From Limnanthes douglasii subsp. nivea (taxonomy: Eukaryota > Streptophyta > Magnoliopsida > Brassicales > Limnanthaceae): a DNA stretch of 64,000 nt. Location of the stretch: the NCBI GenBank assembly GCA_036936605.1, contig JAUPFV010000001.1:114026771-114090770 (forward strand), written 5' to 3'. Shown piece after piece: positions 25,262 through 37,457 of the stretch; positions within the stretch are counted from its first letter, which is position 1, and each line of letters starts with the position of its first letter. A model generated the notes under the pieces. The model saw nothing but the letters and a program-made list of their open reading frames with translations. It did no database searches and was not told the DNA's origin. Position numbers and translations under genes: made by a program.

Positions 25262-26361
25262 CATAAAATTATTAAAAATCACCCCCAATACAATTTTAAA
25301 TGCTTAATGTTCCAAGGATATTGTAAAAGTCTCCCCTCTTTATCTTGGAGGCGATATGTACCTGGTTTAATTCTCTCTACCACTGAATAAGGTCCTTCCC
25401 AATTTGGAGCCATTTTCCCCAGTCTTCTATCCTTCGTATGCAAGAATACTTTCCTCAACATTTTGTACCCCACTTTGAAATACCTTCGCTTCACCTTCGA
25501 ATTATAGCGACTCCTCAACAAAGTTTAGTAATGCATCAAGTTTAAATGTTCCCTAATCCTCTTTTCTTCGATTAAATCAAGCTATGTTATTTTATTTTCT
25601 TGATATATTTGAAATTCTTTAGTACTCTATAAGATGGTAAAGTTTACTCTGAAGGACTTACAACATCCATTCCATATAAAAAATAAAAACGAGTCTCATG
25701 AGTTGCTTCTCTAGGTGCCGTTCTATAATCCCATAAGACCTCTTGAAGATAGTTAGGCCATATCCCAGCAACACGCGTCAAATTTTTCTTTAATCCTTCT
25801 AAAATAAACCTGTTAGTAACTTCCACCTAGCCATTTGCTTGATGACGAAACGGTTGTGAAAAACAACGTATAATTCCTCTAGAATTAAAGAAGAAACTCA
25901 TTTCTCTGTTATTAAACTGATGTCCGTTGTCTATATTGATTTTTCGAGGAACCCCAAATAAACAAAAAATATTAGACATATTAAATTTGATTACTTATTT
26001 AGCTCTCGTGCCAGACAATGGTTCAACTTTGGCCCACTTTGAAAAATAGTCCACTGCCACTATAATCGTTTGTCGTCCTCCCGAAGCTGTGGGCAATGGT
26101 CATACCAAATCTAATCCTCATCTATTAAATGGAACCGCTTCGGAAATCGAGATTAGTGGGTCTGTCAGTTTATGAATAGAACTTTCAAATCTTTGGCAAG
26201 TGTCGTAGATTCGTACTATACTTTTAGCATAATTCATTATTGATGGCCAATGGTACCATACCAATAAAACTCTTTTTGTCAAAGCCTTGAACCCATAATG
26301 AGCAGATCCCTCCCTATCACGTAGGTCAGATAAAACTTCATGGGACTTGTTCAACCTTGGC
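25262..26361 (-). pseudogene. F2c integrase relic
   Basis: Minus-strand frames give the zinc-finger end at 26,118-26,363 (SHEVLSDLRDREGSAHYGFK, then CQRF), and the post-catalytic part at 25,644-25,826 (LEGLKKNLTRVAGIWPNYLQ, VLWDYRTAPREATHETRF). The C-terminal GPY-like module is at 25,279-25,521 (LGKMAPNWEGPYSVVERIKP and TYRLQDKEG). Stops separate these pieces and the catalytic stretch between 25,830 and 26,110 is badly decayed. The frame stops at the F2b junction immediately upstream of the zinc finger. Confidence 0.8.
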
Positions 26362-26537
26362 ATTTATATAGAGGCGCAAAGACTTAAGCTTTAACTAAAG
26401 TAGTTACAAAAATGGGTCTAATTGCATTAGTCCATCATTAAAATGTAAAGCTTAGAATCACTCATATGATTATAAAATCTGTCATAAAAGGTTTTATTCC
26501 TTTATGTTTTTGTCCTTAAAGTTCTATTACCTTATCA
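26362..26537 (-). repeat. Truncated 3' LTR of F2b
   Basis: About 175 bp match the right half of the LTR at 56,682-57,067, sharing GCGCAAA..CTTAAGCTTTAACT and AAAGGTTTTATT blocks and the TTATCA edge. Next to the edge the minus strand reads AAGAGGGCTAC, a purine tract like that of the E elements. The outer part of the LTR is missing: at about 26,361 it joins integrase sequence of F2c at a CCTTGG word found in both partners. Confidence 0.7.
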
Positions 26538-26802
26538 GTAGCCCTCTTAGTTCTTATGAAAGTAAATGAATGAGAACTAAATAGCTTCATAAATATTCGG
26601 AGGTGAAAAAAATCTTGTTTATCCATAATCCATACTGCTTCAAACTTGTTGTCTCCATATTTTTTGTAAACTCTTATCTATGTTTTCTCAACGCTTCGAA
26701 TATTTTCATACGAAGTCATTTCCCTCCAACGGGCATGATTATTCGAAGCACAAAACGGATAGGTAATAATATCCTATGCACTAGGTCTGCCAATAGGCCT
26801 AT

Positions 26803-26891
26803 CACATGGCAGGTCTCAAATTTTCAATACACAACCGTTTGGAATTCTACCAAATTATCGCCTCCACCTCTTCCAACTTTCCCTATAAATA
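26803..26891 (+). promoter_or_regulatory. Promoter of F2b antisense ORF
   Basis: A CACATG E-box (26,803-26,808) is followed by CCCTATAAATACG, a textbook plant TATA box (26,884-26,891), then a CT- and GA-rich leader to the ATG at 27,107. It reads in the direction of the antisense ORF, away from the LTR, and is distinct from the LTR's own promoter. Confidence 0.6.
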
Positions 26892-27106
26892 CGTCTCTAT
26901 GTATTATTTTGTTTCACATCCTACTTTTTAGAGAGAGAAAGAGAGATCTCACTGGCTACTTTCATCTGAATCTTTATCTTTTTGCTAATTCTGCCAGAAA
27001 AAACATAAATCCACCACCTAATCCTTAAATCTGTTTATGAGAAATTATCCAAGAATAAAAAAGTTAAGAGCAAAAAAACCCAGAAATTCATCCTTCCCAA
27101 AGAAAC

Positions 27107-30003
27107 ATGTCTTCGGAGCACATAATTAATTTATGCATAAGTGAAAGGGCAAATGAATATAGAGCACCTGGATTGATAAGAAACACTCCTCGATTTTCCA
27201 CAGAGACAATACACTACGATAACTTTCATCCTAACAAAACTCATGTCTTCTCACCTTCTTCTCTTCTAGAAGAAAATCAATCATCTAAAACTGAGACGCC
27301 AAACACACCTGGAATTTCACCTTCTCTGACTAAATCATCACCTCGAATCAATCGCAAAGTAACCAAATATTATTCAGAGAAATCATAAGAGACTCCTTCT
27401 CTGGTCAATCATAATCCCCCTTGTCCATTGTGCAAGGATACAAAAACTCAGCCTCATCGAGCCCGAAAAAGAAAAACTTTCTTAGCCATGGGTGACGATG
27501 CTGATGTCACTTAGAAATCATCAACCTCTTCTCCTACCCTGAGGAAGATTGTTGAGATAACAACAACGTCTCAACAGAATCCCTCAAGTAGCACACCTCA
27601 ACTCGTGGATGAGGTATCCGATGAGGAAATAGATTATGAAGCCACACATTCAAATAACGAGGCTGACACAGAAGAGAAGAAGCTTCGAAAGAATCATAGA
27701 GTGAAATAGTGAAGATTTTTTCAAAAGTAAAAGCTCATTGGATAAGGAGAAATAAATCGCATGTGACAATTTCTGAAGAGCTAGCTGTATCAGTCAGTGA
27801 AAATTTGAAGTCTCTCGTTGCGCAATATATTTTTGGCTTTAAAAAAATGTTTCTTATACATATTACAAAGAGAGCCAAGTAGATGAGCTCAAAAAACAAT
27901 AGGGTATGGTGGACAACATTATACTTCGTCTACCCAAAGAGGGGGAAACCCCTTTGGACTGCAAAAAATGATGAACTGGTGGTCTACCCAGAGATCATCA
28001 ATTAGGGTCTTCGATTTCCACTGGACCCCATGATATTTGAATACATCGAGATTTTAGATCTGTTCCCAACTCAAGTGACACCAAAATCAGCGGTTCATTT
28101 TGCTTCTGTAATCATGACTTCTTGATTGGCCCAAATTCCCCTCTGCATTCAGGATTTCATCTCCTTGACCAAATTGTCGAAGAGACTAGTACTTTCATAT
28201 TATTATCTAACGTTAGATGGTGATTTGAAGATTATTGATGAATCGTTGGAGGAATAAAATTTTTGGAAACAAAAATTTGTCTTCGTCTAAGAAGCTTGAG
28301 AAAATGGTAAATAAATTTCTGAAGCCAACCCATCAAAGTTGAACCTCGTCTGGAGGAGTATCCGTAAGTCTTTTTATTCTATTACCTGGAATTGTACCTC
28401 CAACTGATTTTCTTTCAATCTCTTATCAAATTTTGTGTTTTGTTCAGAAATTTCAAGGCGTTACAAGCTTCATCGAAAATATGCCAAATAGATTTTTGCC
28501 AAGCTTGCAGCTTGGGCTGAAAAAATGGGGCAATGCATTTCACACAACCTTCCAACCTATCAAATTTCTCAACAACCATCTGTGGAGAATCAACTTGGAA
28601 GCTCCTCTTCCTGAAAATCTAATGGAGCCACATTGTATGATGTCAAAAGATTAGTAACACCTGAATGCAAAGTATTTATGCCTGTTCGAAACATATCAGA
28701 TGACCACCTTCCCCAGAAGAAGAAAGCAAAAAAGAATAAAAAGGAAGCTAGCACATCTGGTGCTAGCCTTTCAGAAGATCCGATTCCTAAAACTTAGAAG
28801 AGAAATACAATAGAAAAGAACCACCCCACTATCGAAGCTGGAGTATATGACGGGCCTTCTCGGAAAATGAAGAAAACAACCGCCCCGACGAAAAAAAAGA
28901 GCACAACTAAAACGACTCTTCAAAAGAGAGCAAAAACAAAGTTGTGCAAACCATTGAAGATGTATCTTCCGATGCTGACAAAATTGTGGTTGTGGAAGAT
29001 AAAAAATAAAGGATACAAGTGTCGAAGAGGGAGGCACTCAACAAGAAGAAACTTCTACATGAAATGATTAAGGTAATGATAACTTTGATCCTGATAGCTT
29101 CATCAACTTCGATCAATCTCAAGAGCTCGTTAGAGATGAAGATCCTGTCTTTCAAGAACTTGAAGACCAACTGCAAAGTATTGGTAAAAGGTCTGTTCCA
29201 TTCCCTCCTGAAGCAAATTCACCAGAGGTATTTTTGCCTCCATCCTCTAGTGCTCTTATACATGTTCCCAGTCCAATGGTCTTTCATGCCGGAGAGCCAT
29301 CCGAAGAAGTTGTGTTTGCTCTTCAACCCTTTTTCGATCTTGGTGCTGCAGCACAAAAATTAACTCAAGAAATCGAATCTGCTTGCAGTCAATTAGAACA
29401 TATGGCAAAGGATATTGTTCGGTACAAGAAACTTGTTGTTGCTGAAAAAAGTATGAGAAACATCCACGGTGGCCTTGTGGAAATACAGTTCCATGGATTT
29501 CAACTGGCCAGATCGGAATTCATCAAAGGGCTCATCTATCTCAAGAATCACCTCAGATATGTGCACCGAAAATAAAATCAAGAGCTCAACACTTCTCATC
29601 AGAATGAATTAGCTACAGAGAAGCAAAAATCCGATGGTCTTCAAGTTCACTTAACAAAAGTCAGGCAGAGAAGAAAAAATTGGCGGATGATATGAATGCT
29701 CTCAAAGCTCAATTTAATGAAGAGAAGAAGTTTGATGTTACCACTGCTAAGAATGAATGTGAAAAATATATGCTAGCAACTATCAAAAATTTCGAAGAAC
29801 AAAGATCTGTTAATTTTCTTCGTGAAATTCATGCTACATTTCCTAAAGCTAACCTATCCATCTTTTGGGAGAAAATTCCCATCAAAAGTCTCATTAGCGA
29901 AGCTTTTGATCGTGTTCCTAACTCTTTATCTGAAGAATCAGAATCAGAGGACAAAACTTCTGGCCAAGGGGAAACTTCTGAAGAAAGCTCTGAAGACGAG
30001 TAA
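27107..30003 (+). pseudogene. F2b antisense ORF (putative gypsy-type transposon domain), broken
   Basis: The ATG at 27,107 begins MSSEHIINLCISERANEYRA. Broken frames continue with a DEVSDEEIDYEATHSNNEAD acidic segment, a middle domain (FPLDPMIFEYIEILDLFPTQ near 28,020; YYYLTLDGDLKIIDESLEE near 28,200), an intron at 28,364-28,447, then LAAWAEKWGNAFH-like residues. Near 29,240-29,560 a long coiled-coil stretch follows and it ends with an acidic tail (SESEDKTSGQGETSEESSED) and TAA at 30,001. It is opposite in strand to F2b gag-pol. Several nonsense codons (for example near 27,390, 27,510 and 27,700) show that it is dead. The C-terminal third is the best preserved. Confidence 0.75.
28364..28447 (+). 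other. Conserved intron in F2b antisense ORF
   Basis: Donor GTAAGTCTT follows TGGAGGAGTATCC and acceptor TTTTGTTCAG ends an 84-nt T-rich intron. It is at the same codon position as in F2c, E1 and E3. Confidence 0.7.
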
Positions 30004-30045
30004 CTTTGCTATCTCCTTTTTTTGTGCATGTCATTCAATTATTGT

Positions 30046-30410
30046 TGGTTTGATTTATTTTGGACTGAGGGTAGTTTTGTAAAGTGTTTTGGTAAATTTT
30101 AGGTGTTTTGTGTTTAGTGTGGGGAGTAGTGAGATAATTAAGCAGCCTGCTAGTATTAAATTATGATCACCCTCGTTAATGAGAGTGGTTGAGGTATTTA
30201 TACCTTAATTATGGACCCATGGGTTTAACGGGTCGGGTTGTGAAACCGAGTCGAATTTAAAGACCCATTAGTGTTTAAGTATATTAGCAAATAGCTTAGT
30301 CAAAAGTTCTATACATTTGTCCTGTTCGGATTTATAGTGGTGTGATATGGTCCGAATTACCTCTGTCCGGATTAATGGGTAGGCTGTGACTGTAATATCC
30401 GAACTCCTCA
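30046..30410 (-). repeat. E1 3' LTR
   Basis: The plus strand starts TGGTTTGATTTATTTTGG and ends GAACTCCTCA, so the LTR is TG...CA on the minus strand. The flanking minus-strand sequence AAAAAAGGGGTTAG (30,411-30,424) is the polypurine tract. Confidence 0.9.
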
Positions 30411-30603
30411 CTAACCCCTTTTTTAGGCCTTGCAAAGTGTATTTGGAAAGGTTAAAAAATTTACCAAGTTAACATCAATTTCATCCGATCTGCTTGCGTC
30501 GTCCGAACTGAAAAGCTTTTTTCTCACAAAGAATCCAGTTCAAATTTTATCAGGACTGATTTTTCTTTTCAGAATTCTAAGGGTTTTTTCATGAATCATG
30601 GGA

Positions 30604-30796
30604 CATGTGTCAACATCTGGTTTGACCTCCCAGCCGTTATTTTTTCTAGATTGTCGCACCCACTAGGTCTAGAAAGTTACTTATGTTTTGATTTTTCACA
30701 CATTGCACAGCCCTTAATCATTGCAAAAAACCCTGTTCAACTTCTCCTTGGTAATTGTTGTTTTTTACAGTTACATATATATATATATATATATAT
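30604..30796 (+). promoter_or_regulatory. Degenerate promoter of E1 antisense ORF
   Basis: GACATGTGTC at 30,603-30,612 corresponds to the G-box position of E4 and F2c. Where E3 has its TATA box, E1 has a pure (AT)n run at 30,775-30,796. Spacing from the box to the ATG at 30,877 is 273 bp, nearly the same as E3's 275 bp. Confidence 0.45.
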
Positions 30797-30876
30797 TACT
30801 ATTCTATTGTCTTCCACACTCAACACTTTCCTAAAGAGAAAATCATATTCATCTTCAAACTGTTCTTGAGAAATAT

Positions 30877-33611
30877 ATGTTCACAACCAAAAACACCTTA
30901 GTTAAAGGAGGTTGGTTGAAATTATATTAGTTGAAAAGAGCAAGGAAAGTAGAAAGAGAAAACTGTATCATCGTCGGTCTCCCCGTTTCTCTAGGCGAGA
31001 AAAACAGTCAGCCAAGCTAGGACGCCGATCAGGGGTCATCTTCCTCAAGAAACCCTAGACCTAGAAAACTTGCATTCAGATCAAACCTCTCATCCCTCCC
31101 TTCTGGTTCTTCCATTCAAGAATCTCAACACCCTATTTTCATGGAAAAAGTTGTTTTAAGCATCAGAAAACCCTCTCCGTTTATAGCAAAATTCAGTCCA
31201 CACCACCATCTTCAAAACCCTCAGGATCGGAGGTGGCTAAAGCTGCTCCACAGGCCAAGCCCTACGGATCGCAACCTCTACCAGATATTAGGCCCTCAGA
31301 GGCAACAAGTGCACAACCACCTGAACAACTTCCGATGAAGGAACCGAAGCAACCTTCTTCAAAAACAACTGAAAAACCTTCCACAATGATGAAAGAGAAT
31401 ATGAAAGGACATCATCGAAGAGGCCTCTTTTGAGACCGAGACGTCTGGTCAGACAGGGGATGTTGCCTCAAAAAGAAAAGGTAAAAGTAAAGTTAAAGTT
31501 TTCATGACCCATCCGGACTCTCTTCCGGAGTGTATAAAGGGAAAAGTTGTCCCTTGTTTTAAACAGGTCAACGTCAAGTATTTGTTGGCTTTGCAAAATA
31601 TCAATTATGTCTACACCCACACCGCCGAGTTAGGTCAAATCCGGACCAAATGGGGGATTCCAGAGTCTGTAAAAGTGAGGATACCAATCACTCCGGAAAC
31701 CCCATTGGACTGCAAATTGAATAAGGTGGTAGTATACACCGAAGTGCTGAACTGGGAACTCCGGTTTCCTTTAGCCCCATAGATCGTCAAGTACTTCCAT
31801 TTGGTCAAACTTTATCCCAGTAAATTAAGCCCCAATGCCTGGTACACACTCCTTGCTTGTATCAAGGTATCTAGATTGTCAAAGATCCCTCTCCCCATGG
31901 AGCAGTTTGCTGTTGTAGCAAGTTTGTGCAAGAACCATCAAATTACCTTTTACCACTACAACATGGGGAATGATTTTAAAGTTGTGGGCGACTTGTTAGA
32001 GTCCGTAAAACCTTGAAGGACACAGTTCCTTTTTGTTAGTGGAACATGGGAAAATGGCAAGAAGATAAAGGCCAACACAAACCCTAGCTTGCTGACGAGC
32101 AGGTGGAAAAGCACTGGTAAGTTTATCCCTTTTTTCTTTTTTACTTCTTAAACGACAAATTCTCTTGTTCTGACTAATTTGTTATGTCTCTTCAGTTCTG
32201 CCGAAGGAGTTCACCAGCCACTTGGAAGAAGGGCAAAAGACTTGTGCAAAACTCAATGCACGGGCTTTAGAAAACTAGGGGAATGCCTTCCACAATTGCT
32301 TCAAGTCGAAGAATTTTGTGAGGTCTCACCTATGGAACACCACAGGCCGGAGAGACCTTTCATAGGAAGAGTTAACCACCCCTCCTCTTGCTAACGTGAT
32401 TTTGAAAAGGAAAGAGGCCAAAGACGCCAAGTTGTACCTGCCTTCGAGGGCTAAGGGTCCCAGCAAAATGAAGAACAAGAAGAGGAAGACTCCAACAGAC
32501 CTGGCTCAAACAGCTACGGAGGGGACCGATTCGGGGAACCAGGGTGGTATTGATGTGGCCTTGCTTAAGGCGGTAGACGTCAAGACTGTGAGGGAATCTG
32601 GAGGGTCAAAGCTACCAAGAAGAAGAAGGTTACTCTGGGGGGAAGAGATAATCTTTCGCTCCCCGGAAGACCCACTACTAGCCCCTGTTGACCCTACTCT
32701 GCAAGAGGAAATCCCAAGAGACCTCCAATCCGAACAGATTGCTGGTGGAGGAAATGATGAAGTGGACCTTTCTGCCCTTCAAGACATTGGTCTGTACTTT
32801 AATAATTTGGACAAAGGTGATTTTCAGGCCCTTATCGTCCCTCAAGTTCCTCCAACATGGTGACTTACAATGGGAAATCTTTTTCCATATCCGGAGAACA
32901 GGATACCTTAAGTCATGCTCTCCTTTGTTACATCCGGCCAGTACTCGATCTGGAGAGGCAGGTAAAGAATCAGGCCAACATTATCAACTCTCTCACTTCT
33001 GACAACTAATCTCTGTCAGGCAGTCTTCTAAATGCTCAGCAAAGCATAGAGGTGCTGAAGAAGGAAAATGAGGATTTGGAAACCAAGATAACCGCATCGG
33101 AAGCAGCCAAAACGGAGCTCCAAACCAAGTACTCCGACCTGGAGATTCTTCCTCACAAAGCCTCACAGCTTTGAAGGAGATTGAAGACTAAAGATGGTGC
33201 TATCCAAACCCTAACAAACGAGAAGACTAAGTTGGAAGGTACTGTTTCAGAGATGGCCAAGGAAAAAGAGGCTCTGGAGCATCAACAAGAGCAAGCTATC
33301 GAAGCAGGTATTGAGGAATATGCCAATGGAGTAGTAGACTCTTTTGTGAAAAAAGAGATGATGGGATCAAATCTGACATGGTGTTGCTATTCCATGAGAC
33401 CTTCCCTAAGAGAACCCTTGGTCCCTGTTAGAAGTATGTGGAATACGAGGACACCCCATTTCATACCTTGGTTGATGGTGATAAGCACAACTACTCTAGT
33501 GGTTTTGACTCCACTGATGGCGAAGAAGGTACGAGTGAGAGTTCAAGTGCTGAACTCAAAAGTCCCAAAAAATATGGTGGTGAAGGAATATCTGAAGGGA
33601 ACAAGCCCTAA
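30877..33611 (+). pseudogene. E1 antisense ORF (putative gypsy-type transposon domain), broken
   Basis: The ATG at 30,877 begins MFTTKNTLVKGGWLK, like E3. After early stops, frames resume with VKYLLALQNINYVYTHTAEL and WGIPESVKVRIPITPETPLD (31,580-31,700), FHLVKLYPSKLSPNAWYTLL and IPLPMEQFAVVASLCKNHQI (31,800-31,950), and FYHYNMGNDFKVVGDLLE. An intron at 32,117-32,195 joins to VLPKEFTSHLEEGQKTCAKL. A TAG at 32,363 lies at exactly the same distance from the splice site as a TAG in E3. A lysine-rich region, coiled coil and acidic tail follow, ending at 33,611. The protein has no known biochemical role. Confidence 0.8.
32117..32195 (+). other. Conserved intron in E1 antisense ORF
   Basis: Donor GTAAGTTTA after AAAAGCACTG, acceptor TCTCTTCAG, 79 nt. 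Splicing joins the frame ACT G|TT CTG, giving T-V-L as in E3 (T-I-L). Confidence 0.75.
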
Positions 33612-33973
33612 GGTTTTATCATGTATTTTTCATTTTTTTGAACAATCAAAGTCCTTGGATGGAGAAGGCATGTTTTGTACTACTGTTCGGTTTAAGTCCA
33701 AACAGGTTTAATTTATCCAATTTCCTTTTTGTTTAATACTTTACCTTATATCTTTCATGGCTAATGTTTAATTAGCCCCTAGAATTTTAGAAGTATTGAA
33801 TTGAGAGTGCTTAATATCCCAATGACATGTATTTAATAGTCATAACCAACCACCAAGCTTATCTGATCTACTAAAGATCCGGGGTATTGAATAAGTGATT
33901 TATACTTGAATTAAATTGTAGTAAAATCACTCCAAATTTTTGAAGAATGCATTATGTATTATTGAAAAAAAAA

Positions 33974-34028
33974 CCGGACACTTCATTAAAACCTCCCCGC
34001 ACCACCAGGGTAGGAAAGAGTATGCCCC
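33974..34028. other. Conserved non-coding block, E1 copy
   Basis: This block reads CCGGACACTTCATTAAAACC, then CACCACCAGGGTAGGAAAGA and GTATGCC. It matches E3 at 49,033-49,086 and F2c at 25,175-25,226. The rest of 33,612-34,118 holds no coding feature. Confidence 0.65.
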
Positions 34029-34118
34029 TTAATATTTACATTGGTATTTAACAAGTAACTATTTACACAAAACATTATTCTAAATATAACCTGAGATGCT
34101 CAACATTCCATGAGTGCT

Positions 34119-37100
34119 TCAATGCTCTTCCTTCTTTATCTTGAAGCCTATATGTCCCAAGTTTGATTTTGTCGCAGACCTCATAAGGGCCTTCCTAGTT
34201 TGAAACCAATTTCCCGAACTGTTGTCCTTGGTATGTAAGAAGACTTTTCTCAACACCTTATCTCCTGGTTGAAAATCTCTTCTTTTAACCTTGGAGGAAA
34301 ATCTGCTCCTCATCAAACCTTGGTAGTATGTTGTTCTTAAGTGTGCTTTAACCCTTCTTTCTTCTACTAAGTCCAGCTGATTCCTGATTGCTATCTCACT
34401 ACCTTGTTCGGAATAGTTATGGACTCTGTATGGTGGTAAGGTAGCTTCTATGGGGGTAACTGCATTCATCCCATACACCAAGGAAAAAGCAGACTCTTGT
34501 GTAGCAGCTCGAGGAGTAGTTCGGTAGGCCCACAACACGTTTTGCAAATAGCTTGGCCATTTCCTCGCAACGCCATCTAAATTCTTTTTTAATCCGGACA
34601 AAATAGTCCTGTTTGCAACTTCAACTTGGCCGTTCGCTTGTGGATGGAAAGAAGAAGAAAAACAATGCTGAATACCTCTAGAGACACAAAAGTCCTCCAT
34701 ATCTTTGTTATCAAACTGTGGCCCATTGTCTGTAGTAATCTTTTGGGGGACTCCAAATCTGCAAAATATATTGGATAAGATAAATTTAATAATAGCCTTT
34801 GATGTGGTCCCTGCCAATGGAGCTGCTTCTATCCAATTTTAAAAATAGTCAATAGCGACTATAATAGTTCTGTATCCCCCGGATGCCATTGGTAGAGGTT
34901 CAACTAAATCCATCCCCCATTTAGTAAAAGGTATTGGCTCAGAAATAGACTCCATAGGTACTGCTGGCACATGAATTTTATTCCATACCTTTGACATGGA
35001 TCACATTTCTTCACCATTTCTTTAGCATCTGCCATTATGGATGGCCAATAATATCTAGCTAATAAGACTCTCCGGGTTAGTGCCCTGTACCCACAATGTG
35101 CTGAGCCCTCTCCATCATGTAGTTCAGATAAAACAACTTGGGATTCTTCAAACCTCAAACAACGTAGGAGAGGTCTACTGAAAGATTTTTGTAGAGAATT
35201 CCCCTTATCATCAGATACCACGTGCCTTGTATTTAATCTTTTTTTCTACAACTTTGTCCGAAGGTAAAGCCCCATCAGAACTATATTGAAAGAGGGTATA
35301 TCTCCAATCTTTAGGTTGAATCACCTGTATTCTCATGTTTTCCCCATCTTCTTTGTATGTGAATCCAAGGATAGGACTCAGAATATGCTATAGTTGCTAG
35401 AGTGTCTGCGAGTGTATTCTCCGATCTGGGAATATGTTCATAGAAAACACTTTTGAAGTCTGCTGCTACTTCTTTTAAAACGAGTAAGTACTTGACCAGT
35501 TGTTCCTTCTTGGCCTCAGACTAACCTTGAGCATGGTGGATGAGAAATTGAGAGTCACTCATTAACCGAACCATCTTAGCTCCACACATGAGGGCCAATT
35601 TAAGACCAGCTATAGCCACTTCATATTCAGACTCATTGTTAGAGGCCCTAAACTGAAAGCATATAGCCTGATACATTTTATCATCATACAGAGAGGTTAA
35701 GTAAATTCCAGCTCCACAAGCCATAGTGCTTGATCCACCATCAGTTCAGACCACCCACTCTTTCTTGGATTTATCATCTGAAGTTTGTTTAGAGCTCATT
35801 TCCGCATAAAATTCCACCAATAAATCAGCCATTGATTGAGCTTTAATAGCTGTTCGGGGGGCAAAATCGATATCGTAATTGCCCAATTCTACTGACCACT
35901 TGGTTATCTTGCTTGATATATCTGCTTTTTGAAGAACATTTTTTAGTGGGAAATATGTCCGGACAATGATAAAATAAGATTGAAAATACGGCCTCATCTT
36001 TCTTGCTGCAATGACTAAGGCTTGTGCAAACTTTTCCAACTTTAAATACATCTTTTTAACATCTAATAAACTTTTACTGATATAGTACACTGGACGAGGA
36101 TAATTTTCCACTTCTCTTACGAGGACAACACTTATAGCACATTCCCATACAACCATGTATACATAAATCTTTTGTCTTTGAATGGGCTTGAAAAGAGTCT
36201 TTGGTGAGGATAAGTGTTTCTCTATCTCAACGAAGGCCTGGTTGCACTGTGGGGACCAATTGAAGTCTTTAGCGTTTTTCAAGGTTTGAAAAAATGGAGC
36301 ACACTTGTCCGATGACCTTGAAATAAAACTGTTTAAGGCAACCAACCTTCCAGTGAGCCTTTGAACTTCTTTAATATTTCGAAGAGGATCCATTTCTAAT
36401 AGTGCATTAAGCTGATCCGGATCGGGCTGGATACCTTTCTCACTTATTACATAACCAAGAAACTTTCCAGATCGGTCCCCAAACACACATTTCTCTGGAT
36501 TTAATTTAAAGTTCAAAGCGGCTAAATTAGCAAATGTTTCTTGAAGATCAATTATGTGCAAATCCTCCTCCAGGCTTTTAACCATCATGTCATCTATGTA
36601 TACTTCTATATTTCTGCAGATCTGATTAGCAAAGTTTTGTTCACCAACCTCTGATAAGTAGCCCCATCATTCTTTAATCCGAAGGGCATTACTTTGTAGC
36701 AATGAAGACCTCTATCTGTAACAAAAGTAGTGTGATCTTGATCCTTCAGATCCACTTGTATCTGATTATACCCTAAGAAGGCATCCATGATGGACAACAA
36801 CTTATTTCCAGATGTAGATTCTACCAGCTGATCTATCTGAGGGACATGATAAAGATCCTTTGGGCAAGCTCTATTAAGGTCAGTGAAATCAATACACATA
36901 TGCCATTTTCCATTATTTTTCTTGACTAACACCGGATTAGCAGTCCATACATGATATTGGGAGTCTTTAATGTGTCCTATTTTGGTCAGCCGATCAACCT
37001 CTTGAACTTTCACATCTGCTTTTTCCTTAGAAAAAGCTTTTCTTTTCTGTACAAGAGGTGCAACATCACTCCGGATGGATAACTTGTGTGAAATAACGCT

Positions 37101-37142
37101 TGCTGGTACTCTGGTTACATCACTATTGCACCAAGCAAACAC
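34119..37142 (-). pseudogene. E1 pol relic: RT, two RNase H domains, integrase
   Basis: RT (37,142-36,585) shows WHMCIDFTDLNRACPKD, MDAFLGYNQI, DRGLHCYKVMPFGLKN and, after a frameshift near 36,590, the VYIDDM catalytic box. RNase H follows (YPRPVYYISKSLLDVKKMYL near 36,080), then a second, archaeal-like RNase H (35,724-35,521: MACGAGIYLTS and SNNESEYEVAIAGLKLAL), a Tat-lineage hallmark. Integrase (35,221-34,119) has the CDPCQRY end of its zinc finger and TTDNGPQFDNKDMEDF with GQVEVANR downstream, the second D and the E of the DDE set. Compared with E3 the start of RT and all of protease are missing. Stops and shifts separate the pieces. Confidence 0.85.
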
Positions 37143-37178
37143 ATGCTAATTGAGTCTTTTTTAAACTGAGGTTAATCT

Positions 37179-37385
37179 TTAGTGATTGCTCATTCTCCCC
37201 ATGATTGTCAGTATGATGGAGTACTGATGCTTCAGATTTCTCCTTGATACTTTTGTTTGCTTTTTTATGACCCTTAGCGCCTCTATCTCTGCCCTCATCT
37301 GATCTCGCTCCTCAATAGTGTATTCCTTAGTTTCCTTCACTGTTTCCACCTCAGGAGGTGGAGTACTTTGCTCATTTGGATTCAT
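37179..37385 (-). pseudogene. E1 gag, first codons only
   Basis: The ATG (37,385) starts MNPNEQSTPPPEVETVKETK, matching MNPDEQAVPPPL of E3 and MDANDQGTPPSVVETVREKK of E2, followed by the charged EERDQMRAEIEALR helix. Shortly after, at about 37,147, the sequence jumps to RT. The capsid and zinc-knuckle parts are deleted. Confidence 0.8.
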
Positions 37386-37457
37386 CCGAAATGTTTTTCT
37401 CACTGGTTTTAAATATAAAATTCAGGCATCATCGTGCTCCCACTGTGGTCACTAATT

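Larger units (their letters stand above)
21148..26361 (-). mobile_element. F2c, 3' part: integrase, tandem repeat, antisense ORF and 3' LTR relic
   Basis: Read on the minus strand, this is the 3' end of a Tat-type Ty3/gypsy element: integrase (26,361-25,262), a non-coding interval with a 61-bp tandem repeat, an ORF on the opposite strand, then a purine tract and LTR-like sequence. The break at 26,361 cuts pol at the start of integrase. I infer that it is the missing half of the gag-RT segment at 57,068-60,954, split by insertion of F2b and a deletion of roughly 1 kb. Alternatively it is the tail of another copy of the same family. Confidence 0.65.

Noticed and set aside
28771..29176. Minus-strand frames within the F2b antisense ORF region.
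   Set aside because: They mirror the lysine/serine-rich coding strand of the antisense ORF and show no pol motifs.
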